Assembly: GCF_028204155.1 (NCBI RefSeq)
Contig: NZ_JAQLOI010000003.1
Span: 682,001 to 746,000 of the forward strand
DNA length: 64,000 bases
Direction: 5' to 3'
DNA from: Vibrio algarum
Lineage (GTDB): Bacteria > Pseudomonadota > Gammaproteobacteria > Enterobacterales > Vibrionaceae
How positions within the stretch are numbered: position 1 is the stretch's first letter; every line of letters starts with the position of its first letter. Below the pieces are notes generated by a model, which saw nothing but the letters and a program-made list of their open reading frames with translations, searched no databases and was not told the DNA's origin. Of the stretch, positions 1 to 8,014 are shown piece after piece. Both the position numbers and the translations under genes were made by a program.

Positions 1-2
1 TC

Positions 3-233
3 CTCATTGAAAGTGCCTTTGACGGGATAGAGTTTCGTCAAATGAGAATATTTCATATGCACGCTTTAGGCCCTACATCCTCTGAAATGGGGCGGGCGAA
101 CCCACCCTTACCAACAGATACCCCAATGAAATTTGGTGTGTATGCTTGTAGCCCCACGAAATCTTCCTTCACAGCAGAATTTTCCGACTTCTCAATTAAA
201 GATTGTATTTGGAAAGCTCACGGGACACTCTAA
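3..233 (+). CDS. C-terminal end of a DUF1349-type protein (partial)
   Basis: An open frame runs in from the left edge of the window and stops at TAA 231-233, so only the last 76 residues are present. The tail reads as a beta-sandwich end, with a segment 'KFGVYACSPTKSSFTAEFSD' typical of the last strands of DUF1349 (YesU-like, concanavalin A-fold) proteins, where a 'G-x-x-A-x-SP' strand precedes a 'F-x-x-x-F-x-DF' strand. The function of this family is poorly known; a carbohydrate-binding fold is family knowledge, not something visible here. The next gene starts three bases after its stop, which suggests a shared transcript. The family call rests on one short segment and is moderate. Confidence 0.6.
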   Translation, partial: LIESAFDGIEFRQMRIFHMHALGPTSSEMGRANPPLPTDTPMKFGVYACSPTKSSFTAEFSDFSIKDCIWKAHGTL

Positions 234-236
234 AAC

Positions 237-746
237 ATGGCAAAGATATACTTTATATGCGGCTTTATTGGTTCTGGCAAAACCACTTACTCTAAACAAC
301 TGGCTAAGTCGCAATCCGCTTTTCGTTTTTCTATGGACGAATGGATGATACCGCTATTTGGCGAACATATGCCAAGAGAGCTATTTGACCAACGCATCGG
401 TATTCTGACCGAACTTTTTAAAACAGCATCTATTCAGATGATGCAATTAGATACTTCTGTTATCTTTGATTTTGGTTTTTGGAACCGAAAAAAACGAGAT
501 GACATTGCCATCTGGGCACATTCTGAAGGCTTCGAATACGAAATCATCTACCTGGATGCGAGTTTCGAAACGTGTTGTGAGAGAGCTTATCAACGCAATT
601 CAGGGCGCAAGGAGCAAGCTTACGAAATGACACCTGACATGATGGATATGTTTTGGCAGTGGTTTGAAGTTCCAACATCAGATGAAAAAGTCACTTTTGT
701 GAAATTACCTGATTCAAACAATAACGAAACAGTGTGTAAGAAATGA
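237..746 (+). CDS. AAA-type P-loop ATP-binding protein (kinase-like)
   Basis: The 169-residue protein opens with a classic Walker A loop, 'GFIGSGKTTYSK', at residues 9-20, followed by a DEW segment near residue 34 and a central 'VIFDFGFWNRKKRDD' strand. This layout is that of small soluble P-loop kinases of the zeta-toxin/shikimate-kinase-like AAA_33 group, which phosphorylate small molecules; the substrate cannot be read from the sequence. It starts three bases after the DUF1349 stop and its TGA overlaps the next ATG by four bases (ATGA), so translation is probably coupled. No antitoxin-like partner is adjacent, so I do not call it a toxin. Confidence 0.75.
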   Translation: MAKIYFICGFIGSGKTTYSKQLAKSQSAFRFSMDEWMIPLFGEHMPRELFDQRIGILTELFKTASIQMMQLDTSVIFDFGFWNRKKRDDIAIWAHSEGFEYEIIYLDASFETCCERAYQRNSGRKEQAYEMTPDMMDMFWQWFEVPTSDEKVTFVKLPDSNNNETVCKK

Positions 747-1156
747 ATACAACTATCGTAGTAAATCCATCGACCGAAGATATCCAAGAGATTCGAAATG
801 GATTGATCGAGCATAACTCCCCTTATTTGAAAGAGCTTAGACGGTATGATATCGCAAACTTCCGCCACATCGAAAATGGGAAGAAGAAAGCGGGAGTAAC
901 TGGAGAAATATGGGGAAACTGGCTATTAGTTCATTTTCTTTGGGTTGATAAAAGCGAAAAAGGGCAAGGACTCGGATCAGCTATTTTGCTAGAACTTGAA
1001 CAATACGCCAAAGAGCAAGGATGCCATTCATGCTTGCTAGATACATTCAGTTTTCAGGCGAGGCCATTTTATGAAAAACTAGGTTATTCACACGTCATGA
1101 CGATGGATGATTTCCCAGTAGAAACTAAAAAATTCTTTCTGGTTAAAGCATTATGA
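743..1156 (+). CDS. GNAT-family N-acetyltransferase
   Basis: This 137-residue protein carries the acetyl-CoA pyrophosphate-binding signature 'KGQGLGSAILLELEQYAKEQ' around residues 74-93 (Q/R-x-x-G-x-G/A), followed by 'CLLDTFSFQARPFYEKLGY', the usual beta5-alpha4 region of GNAT enzymes. It would transfer an acetyl group from acetyl-CoA to an amine; the acceptor is unknown. The start overlaps the upstream kinase-like gene by ATGA and its own stop overlaps the next gene by ATGA, so three genes form a tightly coupled mini-operon. Length is normal for a single-domain GNAT. Confidence 0.88.
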   Translation: MNTTIVVNPSTEDIQEIRNGLIEHNSPYLKELRRYDIANFRHIENGKKKAGVTGEIWGNWLLVHFLWVDKSEKGQGLGSAILLELEQYAKEQGCHSCLLDTFSFQARPFYEKLGYSHVMTMDDFPVETKKFFLVKAL

Positions 1157-1380
1157 TAGGCAGGCGACTTACTGACTATCGCTGGGTATTAATTACCACG
1201 CTATTCAGCCTTTTTATTACTGGTTGCTCTAATGAACAGTTATATAATTCCATTCATGCTCAACAAAAAAGCAGCTGCAGTCGACAAAGCAATACGGTTT
1301 ATCAAGAATGTCTAAACAGACTCAATAAACCATATAAAGAATATGAATACGAAAGAGTAGAAAATTTAGAAGACATGTAG
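1153..1380 (+). CDS. small predicted lipoprotein
   Basis: A 75-residue protein with a short basic N-terminus, a hydrophobic stretch (VLITTLFSLFIT) and a lipobox ending 'FITGC' near residue 25, so signal peptidase II processing and lipid anchoring are expected. The mature part is about 50 residues, polar, with two further cysteines (SSCSRQ and YQECLN). I recognise no family. The start overlaps the GNAT stop by four bases. Its TAG is directly adjacent, with no gap, to the stop of the convergent DMT transporter, and no hairpin terminator is visible between them. Confidence 0.65.
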   Translation: MIGRRLTDYRWVLITTLFSLFITGCSNEQLYNSIHAQQKSSCSRQSNTVYQECLNRLNKPYKEYEYERVENLEDM

Positions 1381-2274
1381 TTAATTGACTTCACTTAACT
1401 CTCTTTTTCCACTCGTTTCCCAGTGGGTGATAAATGCTACCGCTGCAATAATTATTGCAGCGCCTAACCACAACCTTCCAGGTGGGACCCAGCCGAAAAC
1501 CATCCATCCAAGCAAAACATTTAGCGGCAATTTTGCATTATCGAAGGGTTGTACAAATGACGCGTCAGCAACGGAGTAAGCCTTTACAATAGCCCACTGT
1601 GCAAGAGCTGTCATCACCCCTGCACCAAGTAAAAACAACCAACTAGTCGAGGTTGACGGCATAGTCCAATCGGGTAAAGCTAAGAGAATATTAAAGGGAG
1701 TTATTAACAACAATAGATAGACCACCATTGTCGATGGAGAATCATTTGAAGAAAGCTTCTTCACCATTAACGAATAACAAGCCCAAAAGAATGCAGCGCC
1801 AACCGGTAACAACGAAGCAGCATTAAAATTATCAGCCCAGGGCTCTAAGATAACCATGGCACCAACAAAACCTGCCAATGTTGCTCCCCAGCGAACAAAG
1901 CCTACTTTCTCTTTGAGAAATAAGCCCGAACCTATTGTTGCAAAAAGTGGAGAGGTCATTAATAAGGCGATACCTTGCCAAATAGGAACTGGGTACGCTA
2001 GAGCCCACATCCATAACTGGATACCAATAACCGATAAAAAGACCCGGAATACGTGCATCTTGAGGTTGTCAGTTGATAACGAGTTTTTAATTCCAAGCGA
2101 CTTCAAATACGGAAGAATGACAACGAGAGCTACCGCATATTGAATCAAAGCAACCGAGGTAGAAGGAAGAGAAAAATTAATACTTACATATTGCGCAAGG
2201 CTATTTACGATGGCGAATGCTAACCCTGCGGTTAACATCCAGCTAGCACCTTTAATCGGCGAATGAGAGGACAT
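1381..2274 (-). CDS. EamA/DMT-superfamily transporter
   Basis: The 297-residue protein is almost entirely hydrophobic and fits ten transmembrane helices as two EamA repeats, with the usual 'SPLFATIGSGLFLKEKVGFVRW' pattern closing the first repeat (about residues 109-130). Members move metabolites, drugs or amino acids across the inner membrane; this one's substrate cannot be told. It is a single gene, transcribed towards the small lipoprotein, with touching stop codons. Length is standard for the family and the frame is intact. Confidence 0.88.
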   Translation of the reverse strand: MSSHSPIKGASWMLTAGLAFAIVNSLAQYVSINFSLPSTSVALIQYAVALVVILPYLKSLGIKNSLSTDNLKMHVFRVFLSVIGIQLWMWALAYPVPIWQGIALLMTSPLFATIGSGLFLKEKVGFVRWGATLAGFVGAMVILEPWADNFNAASLLPVGAAFFWACYSLMVKKLSSNDSPSTMVVYLLLLITPFNILLALPDWTMPSTSTSWLFLLGAGVMTALAQWAIVKAYSVADASFVQPFDNAKLPLNVLLGWMVFGWVPPGRLWLGAAIIIAAVAFITHWETSGKRELSEVN

Positions 2275-2346
2275 ATAAATTAGCTATCTATTATTGAGTT
2301 AGCCAATAGTAAGTCAATTACTTTAAAACCTCCAATTAAACTGCGA

Positions 2347-2577
2347 TTAAGCCGCTTCTGCACCGATCATTTTTCTTTTAACTATGTCGTTGGATGTCTG
2401 GTGAATCGTTTTTAAGTCGTTTAAGTAGAGACGAGTAACGGGATCTACTTCACACCCATCTATCTTAATCAAAACTTTCTCAAATTCTTTAGCGCAATGC
2501 ATGATTGTATTGAGACTCTCAACTCGACTGGCTGTACGATAAAGCTTGAGTAAATTACTTAATTTATGGCTAAGCAT
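2347..2577 (-). CDS. hypothetical small helical protein
   Basis: A 76-residue charged, probably all-helical protein without signal peptide or membrane segment. The start is supported by a GGAGA Shine-Dalgarno with seven-base spacing (2583-2590 region, minus strand). I do not recognise the family. It stands alone between the DMT transporter and a long AT-rich gap. Confidence 0.55.
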   Translation of the reverse strand: MLSHKLSNLLKLYRTASRVESLNTIMHCAKEFEKVLIKIDGCEVDPVTRLYLNDLKTIHQTSNDIVKRKMIGAEAA

Positions 2578-3106
2578 CGAAGTTCTCCAACGCTATTCTC
2601 AAATTCCATACTCTGACAAATAGCAATATGTACCGGGGATTATCATGCGACCATATCCATAGAAGCAGTTATTATAAGTACTGTTAATGTTGACTGGGCG
2701 TAGAACCAGTATGACGTTCTAATTACCAATATCCTCTACTGGTAGAAATAATGCATCAACAATTCTAGAACAGAGCATACATGTTGAACGAGCATCACAG
2801 ATACTTAGAAGCATATACATGATGTATACATTTTTATCATGTATACATCACCTTAATTTTTACTAACTCCTTGTCCTTAAAACCGCAAAAGAGCTAAATA
2901 AGAAATCACTTGAACACAATAGACACAAGCAAACATGGTCATTGAAGTGCATTCAAAAAAGTAAAACGTTAATAACCAAAGGGTAATTGAGCCAATTAAA
3001 CAATTAAAAATTTTTTTAATTATGATGAAAACTTGTAATAACCTTAATTGGATTACAAACTTATACTTAATTAGCCACAAATAAAAATAATCAGAAGAGA
3101 AAAAGA
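2578..3106. other. AT-rich intergenic region with dyad symmetry
   Basis: No convincing gene lies in this 529-base gap. A hydrophobic 67-codon frame on the minus strand (2877-3080) has no ribosome binding site and follows AT-rich composition. The notable element is the inverted repeat at 2821-2849, listed separately. The final 100 bases are very AT-rich and probably hold the promoter of the DUF1496 gene. Confidence 0.5.
2821..2849. repeat. perfect 11-bp inverted repeat (GATGTATACAT arms)
   Basis: GATGTATACAT at 2821-2831 is exactly repeated in reverse complement at 2839-2849 with a 7-base spacer (TTTTATC). Related ATACAT words occur just upstream (2777-2782 and 2815-2820). It lies about 260 bases upstream of the DUF1496 gene and 245 bases upstream of the small minus-strand gene. 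It could be an operator for a dimeric regulator or a cruciform/RNA hairpin; there is no T-tract typical of a terminator. Confidence 0.55.
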
Positions 3107-3397
3107 ATGAAAAAATATTGGCTACTGCTATGCCTAATCCCTACACTTGGCCATACAAATACTGTGTCGACCCCGGGCAAAGCGATTATTCTAGGAAACA
3201 GTAACAACGCAATGCTTAAACGAGTCTGCTACTACCAAGATAAAGCTTATTCTTTAGGTGCTGTTTTACAAATCGGAGAACACTACATGGTATGTAGTGA
3301 AGAAAACGCTCGAGAATCAAATGGACCTCTTAAATGGTATCCATTGGGCCAAGAGCGCATAGAAGAGTCTAATAAACCTCGCTATAAGCAAAATTAA
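3107..3397 (+). CDS. periplasmic DUF1496-type small protein
   Basis: A 96-residue protein with a cleavable signal peptide (MKKYWLLLCLIPTLGHT). The mature region has 'RVCYYQDKAYSLGAVLQIG' followed by 'YMVCS', the pattern I associate with DUF1496, a small secreted family common in Vibrionaceae in which two cysteines flank a 'K-x-Y-S-x-G-A' core. Function is unknown. The ribosome binding site GAAGAGAAAAAG precedes ATG 3107. It is convergent with the GST gene, three bases apart, and no terminator is evident in the overlap. Confidence 0.65.
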   Translation: MKKYWLLLCLIPTLGHTNTVSTPGKAIILGNSNNAMLKRVCYYQDKAYSLGAVLQIGEHYMVCSEENARESNGPLKWYPLGQERIEESNKPRYKQN

Positions 3398-3399
3398 AC

Positions 3400-4023
3400 T
3401 CAGCTCGCATCGTACTGCTGTTCCAAACTAGCGGCTCTTTGGGCTGCAGGCATTTCATTTAATGCCGATAGGTATTGTGTGAGCTTGGGGTAGTCAGTGA
3501 GAAAACCTAACCCTGCAGCCATTTCGACTATAAATGAAATCAATATATCTGCCGCGGTAAATTGATCACCAACCAACCAAGTATTCTTGGATAAATGTTC
3601 ATTCATATATCCAAGAATAAGTTTGATCTCATTTTCGCTATAGTCAGAAACAAATCGAGTTTCAGAACCATCAACTTTCAAAAAATAATGCATCAATAAA
3701 GGCAGTGCTGCTGAGCTCTCTGCAAAATGGAGCCACTGTAGATAGAGCGGATACTCATCTGACTCTTTAGCTGGGACTAATGTGTCACTTGCGAAACGTT
3801 GAGCTAAAAACTCTGTTATTGCACCTGACTCGGCCAGTACTTTACCATTTTCTTCTATGACTGGAGATTTCCCTAATGGGTGGACAGCACGCAATTCTGC
3901 AGGCGCTAGTTGAGTCACAGCATCTCTTTGATAAGCCTTAATTTCATAAGGGACTTTGAGTTCTTCTAATAGCCAAATTATCCTTTTGGAACGAGATCTC
4001 ACTAGGTGATGTAAGGTAATCAT
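3400..4023 (-). CDS. glutathione S-transferase family protein
   Basis: The 207-residue protein has an N-terminal thioredoxin-like domain beginning 'MITLHHLVRSRSKRIIWLLE' and containing 'HPLGKSPVIEENGKVLAESGAI', the glutathione-binding beta3-beta4 turn with the cis-proline and the 'ESGAI' contact to the glutathione gamma-glutamyl group. The C-terminal half is helical with 'TWLVGDQFTAADILI', the conserved N-capping box of GST domain 2. It would conjugate or reduce electrophiles with glutathione in the cytoplasm. Single gene, complete frame, normal length. Confidence 0.9.
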   Translation of the reverse strand: MITLHHLVRSRSKRIIWLLEELKVPYEIKAYQRDAVTQLAPAELRAVHPLGKSPVIEENGKVLAESGAITEFLAQRFASDTLVPAKESDEYPLYLQWLHFAESSAALPLLMHYFLKVDGSETRFVSDYSENEIKLILGYMNEHLSKNTWLVGDQFTAADILISFIVEMAAGLGFLTDYPKLTQYLSALNEMPAAQRAASLEQQYDAS

Positions 4024-4245
4024 GGAATCCTCTTTGTTTTTATATTTATTTCATATGCATACTGTCTATTATATATAGTTGAGTCAAGCCAAACGCTACT
4101 CTTTCTAAAACCCATTTCTACTTTGACATCACCAACACAATAAATTCACATTCAATTAACATGTTGTTTTTAAAGACTAAAACTCTATAACGCCTCAATT
4201 ACTGTAAATTATTTATCATTTATGTAATTAAATTACCAATAAATA

Positions 4246-4274
4246 TTGACTCAGGTCACATAAATGGTGATAAT
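4246..4274 (+). promoter_or_regulatory. near-consensus sigma70 promoter for the 48-aa membrane peptide
   Basis: TTGACT (4246-4251) and GATAAT (4269-4274) are separated by exactly 17 bases, five of six matches to each consensus hexamer. The predicted start of transcription near 4281 leaves a leader of about 32 bases before ATG 4313. The spacer contains CAGGTCACAT. The pair was read by eye. Confidence 0.65.
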
Positions 4275-4312
4275 GTGATCGTCAACTGATAATTAATAAC
4301 GAGGAAAATGAC

Positions 4313-4459
4313 ATGAGCTCAATACTAACTTCACAAATCGAAACACCAAAAGTAAACGAAAAAACAACATCTGTACTACGTGAAATTGCCACTATAGCAA
4401 CAATGTTTTCAGTAACAGCAACGATAGTTCTTCTAACAAGCCTAACTTGGATCGCTTAA
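4313..4459 (+). CDS. 48-residue single-pass membrane peptide
   Basis: A short frame begins at ATG 4313 after a GAGG Shine-Dalgarno (4301-4304) and ends at TAA 4457-4459. The first 23 residues are polar (MSSILTSQIETPKVNEKTTS...), and the last 20 form one hydrophobic helix ending 'TLTWIA'-like at the C-terminus (FSVTATIVLLTSLTWIA). A near-consensus promoter lies just upstream. I recognise no family. The combination of good promoter, good ribosome binding site and clean helix makes it a likely real small protein. The next gene downstream is the ParA-like ATPase, behind a perfect palindrome. Confidence 0.65.
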   Translation: MSSILTSQIETPKVNEKTTSVLREIATIATMFSVTATIVLLTSLTWIA

Positions 4460-4500
4460 ACATATAGCATCACACAAGTTTTTATCAGCCCGGAAGTGAC

Positions 4501-4524
4501 CACAATATCAAATTTGATATTGTG
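4501..4524. promoter_or_regulatory. perfect 24-bp palindrome (operator candidate)
   Basis: CACAATATCAAA (4501-4512) is followed immediately by its reverse complement TTTGATATTGTG (4513-4524). There is no T-tract downstream, so a factor-independent terminator for the upstream peptide is less likely than a binding site for a dimeric regulator. It lies between the 48-aa peptide and the ParA-like gene, about 250 bases from the latter's start. Confidence 0.55.
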
Positions 4525-4776
4525 TATGAATGACTCCTTCCTCACATGGATTGGGCGATAAAAAAATTTCTAGCTGTAAGTAATTTACAGTTTTTACATC
4601 GAATAAATTCTTCTTGATAAAATCACGCACTCCAGTTCACTCCAAGTATTTATTTATAAGTTACGTATTATTATATTTCTGTTTTTTATTTTTCTATCCC
4701 TATGCTATTTTTGATGTACAAACATTATGATAAAAATGTGTATCGAAATAAAAAATAAATATCTTAGGGATGTCGA

Positions 4777-5573
4777 ATGCTTAGAAAAAAATCAGCATTG
4801 CACACGCGAAGTCAAAAAAGATATTAGTATTAAACTTAAAAGGTGGCGTGGGTAAGTCGACTTTTACGGTTAATCTCGCTTCAAAATTATGTACAGCTCA
4901 GCATTGCGTTGAACTCATTGATAGCGATAAGCAAGTGTCGTCTCACTCGTGGGCAAAAGAGATAGAACAAATAGAGACTCAACAATTAAATATTAGTTTC
5001 CGCGGTTATTCAGATATCGCCTCATCCGTAAAAGTAAGTAAAAATTGTGACTTTATTATTATTGATTCACCCGCTAATTTCGATGATAACCACATAAAAA
5101 AGTACTTGATGCTCGCAGATTTTGTTGTTGTTCCTATCCAACCTTCCCCTGTTGATCTCCATGCTACCCTACCCTTAATTGAAAAAATAATGGTAAACCT
5201 TTCATTAATTAAAAAAAATGTTCAGGTAGGTTTTATTATTAATCGGTGTTCTGAAGGAAACCCGCAAGTAAAAAAAGTACGGGATCTACTTGACCATTTT
5301 CAACAATATCAAACATTGGGTTTAATGACCGACTCTTATCTTTATCAAGAACCATTTCAAAATAAAACCATCTCGAAAATAAGCTTAGATGAACCACTTT
5401 GGAATAACATTTTTCGTTGGCTGGGTATAAGCATAGTTGACAATAAAGTGGCTCATCTACCAGTGAAATTAAATACACAGATTGAGAGTAAGATACAAAA
5501 TCCTCACCATCGTTCTAACATAAGTCGCTGGCGAACAGTACAGAAAAAATGGCAAATTAAAAAACGGACTTAG
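4777..5573 (+). CDS. orphan ParA/MinD-family ATPase (frame broken once in this sequence)
   Basis: The frame contains the deviant Walker A 'LKGGVGKSTFTVNLASKL', 'ELIDSDKQVSSHSWA' (Walker A'), 'FIIIDSPANFDD' (Walker B) and 'VVVPIQPSPVDLHAT', all typical of ParA/Soj/VirC1 ATPases of about 210-260 residues. In the P-loop frame there is no ATG, GTG or TTG between the stop at 4782-4784 and the Walker A itself. The only well-formed start, ATG 4777 behind AGGGA (4766-4770), lies in another frame and reaches the ATPase frame by a -1 shift in an A7 run (4785-4791); one added A gives MLRKK-ISIAHAKSKKILV-LKGGVGKST. GTG 4848 would remove half of the P-loop. No ParB is adjacent, so the cargo is unknown. 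Confidence 0.75.
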
Positions 5574-5600
5574 CACGCACTAAGTCCGTTGGTCTTTCTT
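5563..5600. terminator. bidirectional terminator, parA-like / dhaM
   Basis: AACGGACTTAG (5563-5573) pairs with CTAAGTCCGTT (5580-5590) around a 6-base loop, followed by a T-rich tail on the plus strand and A-rich sequence before it for the minus strand. The stem overlaps the last codons of the ParA-like gene. Confidence 0.8.
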
Positions 5601-5611
5601 AACAATAGCAG

Positions 5612-8011
5612 TTATTTATAGCTAATTTCGCGCACCTTCGCTTTCACGTTAGGAATAAGAGATGAACTTGCACTTAGTTTATGCACACCTAGCTTTATAA
5701 GCTGTTCCGATAAGTCTGTGTCACCTGCCATTTCACCGCACATACTAACTGGAATATCATTTGCTCTAGCAGCAATACACGTCATTTCAATTGCTGAAAT
5801 AACAGCAGATTTTTTATAGTCTACCAAATCTGACACTGCTGTGTTGCCGCGATCTGCAGCCATTACATACTGTGTAAGATCATTGGTACCTATGCTAAAG
5901 AAATCCGCTTCTTTTGCTAACGCATCAGCATTCAAAACTGCAGCTGGTACCTCAATCATGATGCCCACTTTCAAAGGACAATCACTTTCAGATAGATTCA
6001 ACTCGGTTCGGCATTCAGCAATAAGTGATTTGACTGCTTTAAGTTCATCCACTTCAGCAATCATCGGTATCATTAACTGAATGTTTGAGTTGTCTTTGGC
6101 TGCACGCAATACCGCTTTGAGTTGTGGCTTAAATAGCTCGCTATCTGTCAAACAAAGACGAACACCACGTAACCCTAAGAATGGATTTTCTTCTTCGCAC
6201 ATCGGGTACGATGGAAGTGGTTTATCTCCGCCTACATCTAAACTCCGAATGGTAAGAGGACGATTTTCTAAAGCAACGGCGATATCACGATAGATTTCAT
6301 ATTGCTCATCTTCGGTCGGTAACGTTTTGCTCGATTGGAATACAAATTCTGTACGCAGTAAACCTACACCTTCAGCGCCCGATTCTAACGCGGCTTTTAC
6401 GTCTTTCAGTCCACCAATGTTAGCGTGTACGTCAATTTGTAAACCATCTACGGTAATGGCTGGTTTAGATGCTTGCTCTTTTTTTGTCACGGTATCTGCA
6501 ATCCAGGCATTACGTTCTTCTGTTAAACGAGAAGTTGTTTCAGCGTCTGGTGCAAGCCATAAATGGCCTTGCTTACCATCAAGAATTACTTCTTGACCAT
6601 TTTCAGTAGAGACAAGAATACCTTCTGCTTTGACAATACATGGAATACCCATTGCACGAGCGATAATCGCACTATGAGACGTACGGCCACCTGCCTCTAA
6701 ACAGATACCTGCTACCATGGAAGGATCCAACTGTGCAGTCTGCGCTGGCGACAAATCGTTTGCTACGATAATACAGTTATCAACAAGTTCAATGGATTCC
6801 GCTTCTGCACCATCAAACGAATACATTGTCTGCTTCGCCACATCCCATACATCGGCTTCACGTTCTCGCATGTATTCACTTTCAGACTGAGCATATTCCG
6901 CTGCTTGTTGAGTCATAACTGTCATAAGAGCAGCTTCGGCAATGGCACCAGCGGCAATCTCATTCTGAACCATTTCTAATAATTCAGGGTCAGTAATCAT
7001 CATTTCGTGAGCACCAAAAATTTCTGCATGCTCTTTACCCAAGGTTTTCTCAGCCTCCACTTCTTGCTGCTTGAGTGACGCTGAAACATTTTCCACGGCT
7101 TGAGTAAACTTTTCTAACTCTTCAGCTTCCGAAGTAAATGCACGTAATGGGACTTCAGGCATTGCGCTTTCAAGGCCAAGAATTTGACCAATTGCAATCC
7201 CATCACATACTGGGATACCAGAGATAGCTCCCTCAACTTTCGCTATTACCGAGTTATCTTCGCTTGTTGTCGTTTCTTCTGGTTGGTCAACAGACTCGCC
7301 AAAATGGTCGTTTGCTAGCGTTTCAAATGCAGTAATAACTTTAATAGCATCGCTACCAGATGCAAGAATACGGATCTCATCATTTAACTTAACGCCAAGT
7401 TTAGCGATAGAGTTTAAACTCTTCGCATTCACTTTCGTTCCAGATTTTTCAAGCAAAATATCAGATTCAAATTTCGCCATTGCACCAACAATAGCGGCAG
7501 CAGGACGAGCATGTAAACCATGTGGGTTTAATACTACCCAATTAAACTCTAAAGCATCAGCAGCAACTTCGACTACCGTCGCTGGTGCTGTTTCTTCATC
7601 CACTTCACCCAAATGTTCACGCTTGGCTGATAAAGAACCGGCCGCCTCTTCCAATACTGCAGACATTGGTAAATCAGCAGATGCAGCAACCGATGCGGCC
7701 ATCGTGCCTTCGACAATAGGCGCCGAACATAGTGCAATATTTTCCACCATATCTGGGTCAATAAGTTCTAATGCCGTTTCTGTACTTAATAGGGCTGAGC
7801 CCATATCCATCATCACAACAACGCCGCTATCGTCGTACACCTCTTCGATAGCCATCATGATACGAATAGTATCCGTACCAATCGGGTTTTCAGGGTCGTC
7901 AATACCGCCAGCCGCTGCAATTTTGCAGCGGCCTTGAGTCATTTGGTTTGCTAGCTCAACGACACCGTTAGCTAGCAATTCGCTGTGTGATACAACAACG
8001 ATACCTACCAT
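5612..8011 (-). CDS. dhaM: PTS-dependent dihydroxyacetone kinase, phosphotransferase subunit DhaM (IIA-HPr-full Enzyme I)
   Basis: The 799-residue protein passes phosphate from PEP to the ADP cofactor of DhaL. Three domains are visible: an N-terminal mannose-type IIA domain (about 1-130) with active His9 in 'VVVSHSELLANGV'; an HPr domain (about 155-240) with 'NPHGLHARPAAAI'; and an Enzyme I domain (about 265-799) with the phospho-His loop 'GGRTSHSAIIARAMGIPC', the PEP-site segments 'GGDKPLPSYP' and 'GTNDLTQYVMAADRGN', and the catalytic Cys in 'SMCGEMAGD'. The E. coli protein ends with only a truncated Enzyme I part, so this copy could accept phosphate directly from PEP. It is the last gene of dhaKLM and sits three bases after dhaL. 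Confidence 0.95.
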   Translation of the reverse strand: MVGIVVVSHSELLANGVVELANQMTQGRCKIAAAGGIDDPENPIGTDTIRIMMAIEEVYDDSGVVVMMDMGSALLSTETALELIDPDMVENIALCSAPIVEGTMAASVAASADLPMSAVLEEAAGSLSAKREHLGEVDEETAPATVVEVAADALEFNWVVLNPHGLHARPAAAIVGAMAKFESDILLEKSGTKVNAKSLNSIAKLGVKLNDEIRILASGSDAIKVITAFETLANDHFGESVDQPEETTTSEDNSVIAKVEGAISGIPVCDGIAIGQILGLESAMPEVPLRAFTSEAEELEKFTQAVENVSASLKQQEVEAEKTLGKEHAEIFGAHEMMITDPELLEMVQNEIAAGAIAEAALMTVMTQQAAEYAQSESEYMREREADVWDVAKQTMYSFDGAEAESIELVDNCIIVANDLSPAQTAQLDPSMVAGICLEAGGRTSHSAIIARAMGIPCIVKAEGILVSTENGQEVILDGKQGHLWLAPDAETTSRLTEERNAWIADTVTKKEQASKPAITVDGLQIDVHANIGGLKDVKAALESGAEGVGLLRTEFVFQSSKTLPTEDEQYEIYRDIAVALENRPLTIRSLDVGGDKPLPSYPMCEEENPFLGLRGVRLCLTDSELFKPQLKAVLRAAKDNSNIQLMIPMIAEVDELKAVKSLIAECRTELNLSESDCPLKVGIMIEVPAAVLNADALAKEADFFSIGTNDLTQYVMAADRGNTAVSDLVDYKKSAVISAIEMTCIAARANDIPVSMCGEMAGDTDLSEQLIKLGVHKLSASSSLIPNVKAKVREISYK

Positions 8012-8014
8012 TTT

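Noticed and set aside
237..746. Zeta-type toxin of a toxin-antitoxin pair
   Set aside because: The P-loop fits, but no small antitoxin gene precedes it; the neighbours are a DUF1349 tail and a GNAT.
237..1380. Integron cassette cluster
   Set aside because: The genes overlap by ATGA and no attC-like palindromes separate them.
2877..3080. Hydrophobic 67-codon frame on the minus strand
   Set aside because: It has no ribosome binding site and lies in AT-rich intergenic sequence where hydrophobic frames arise by chance.
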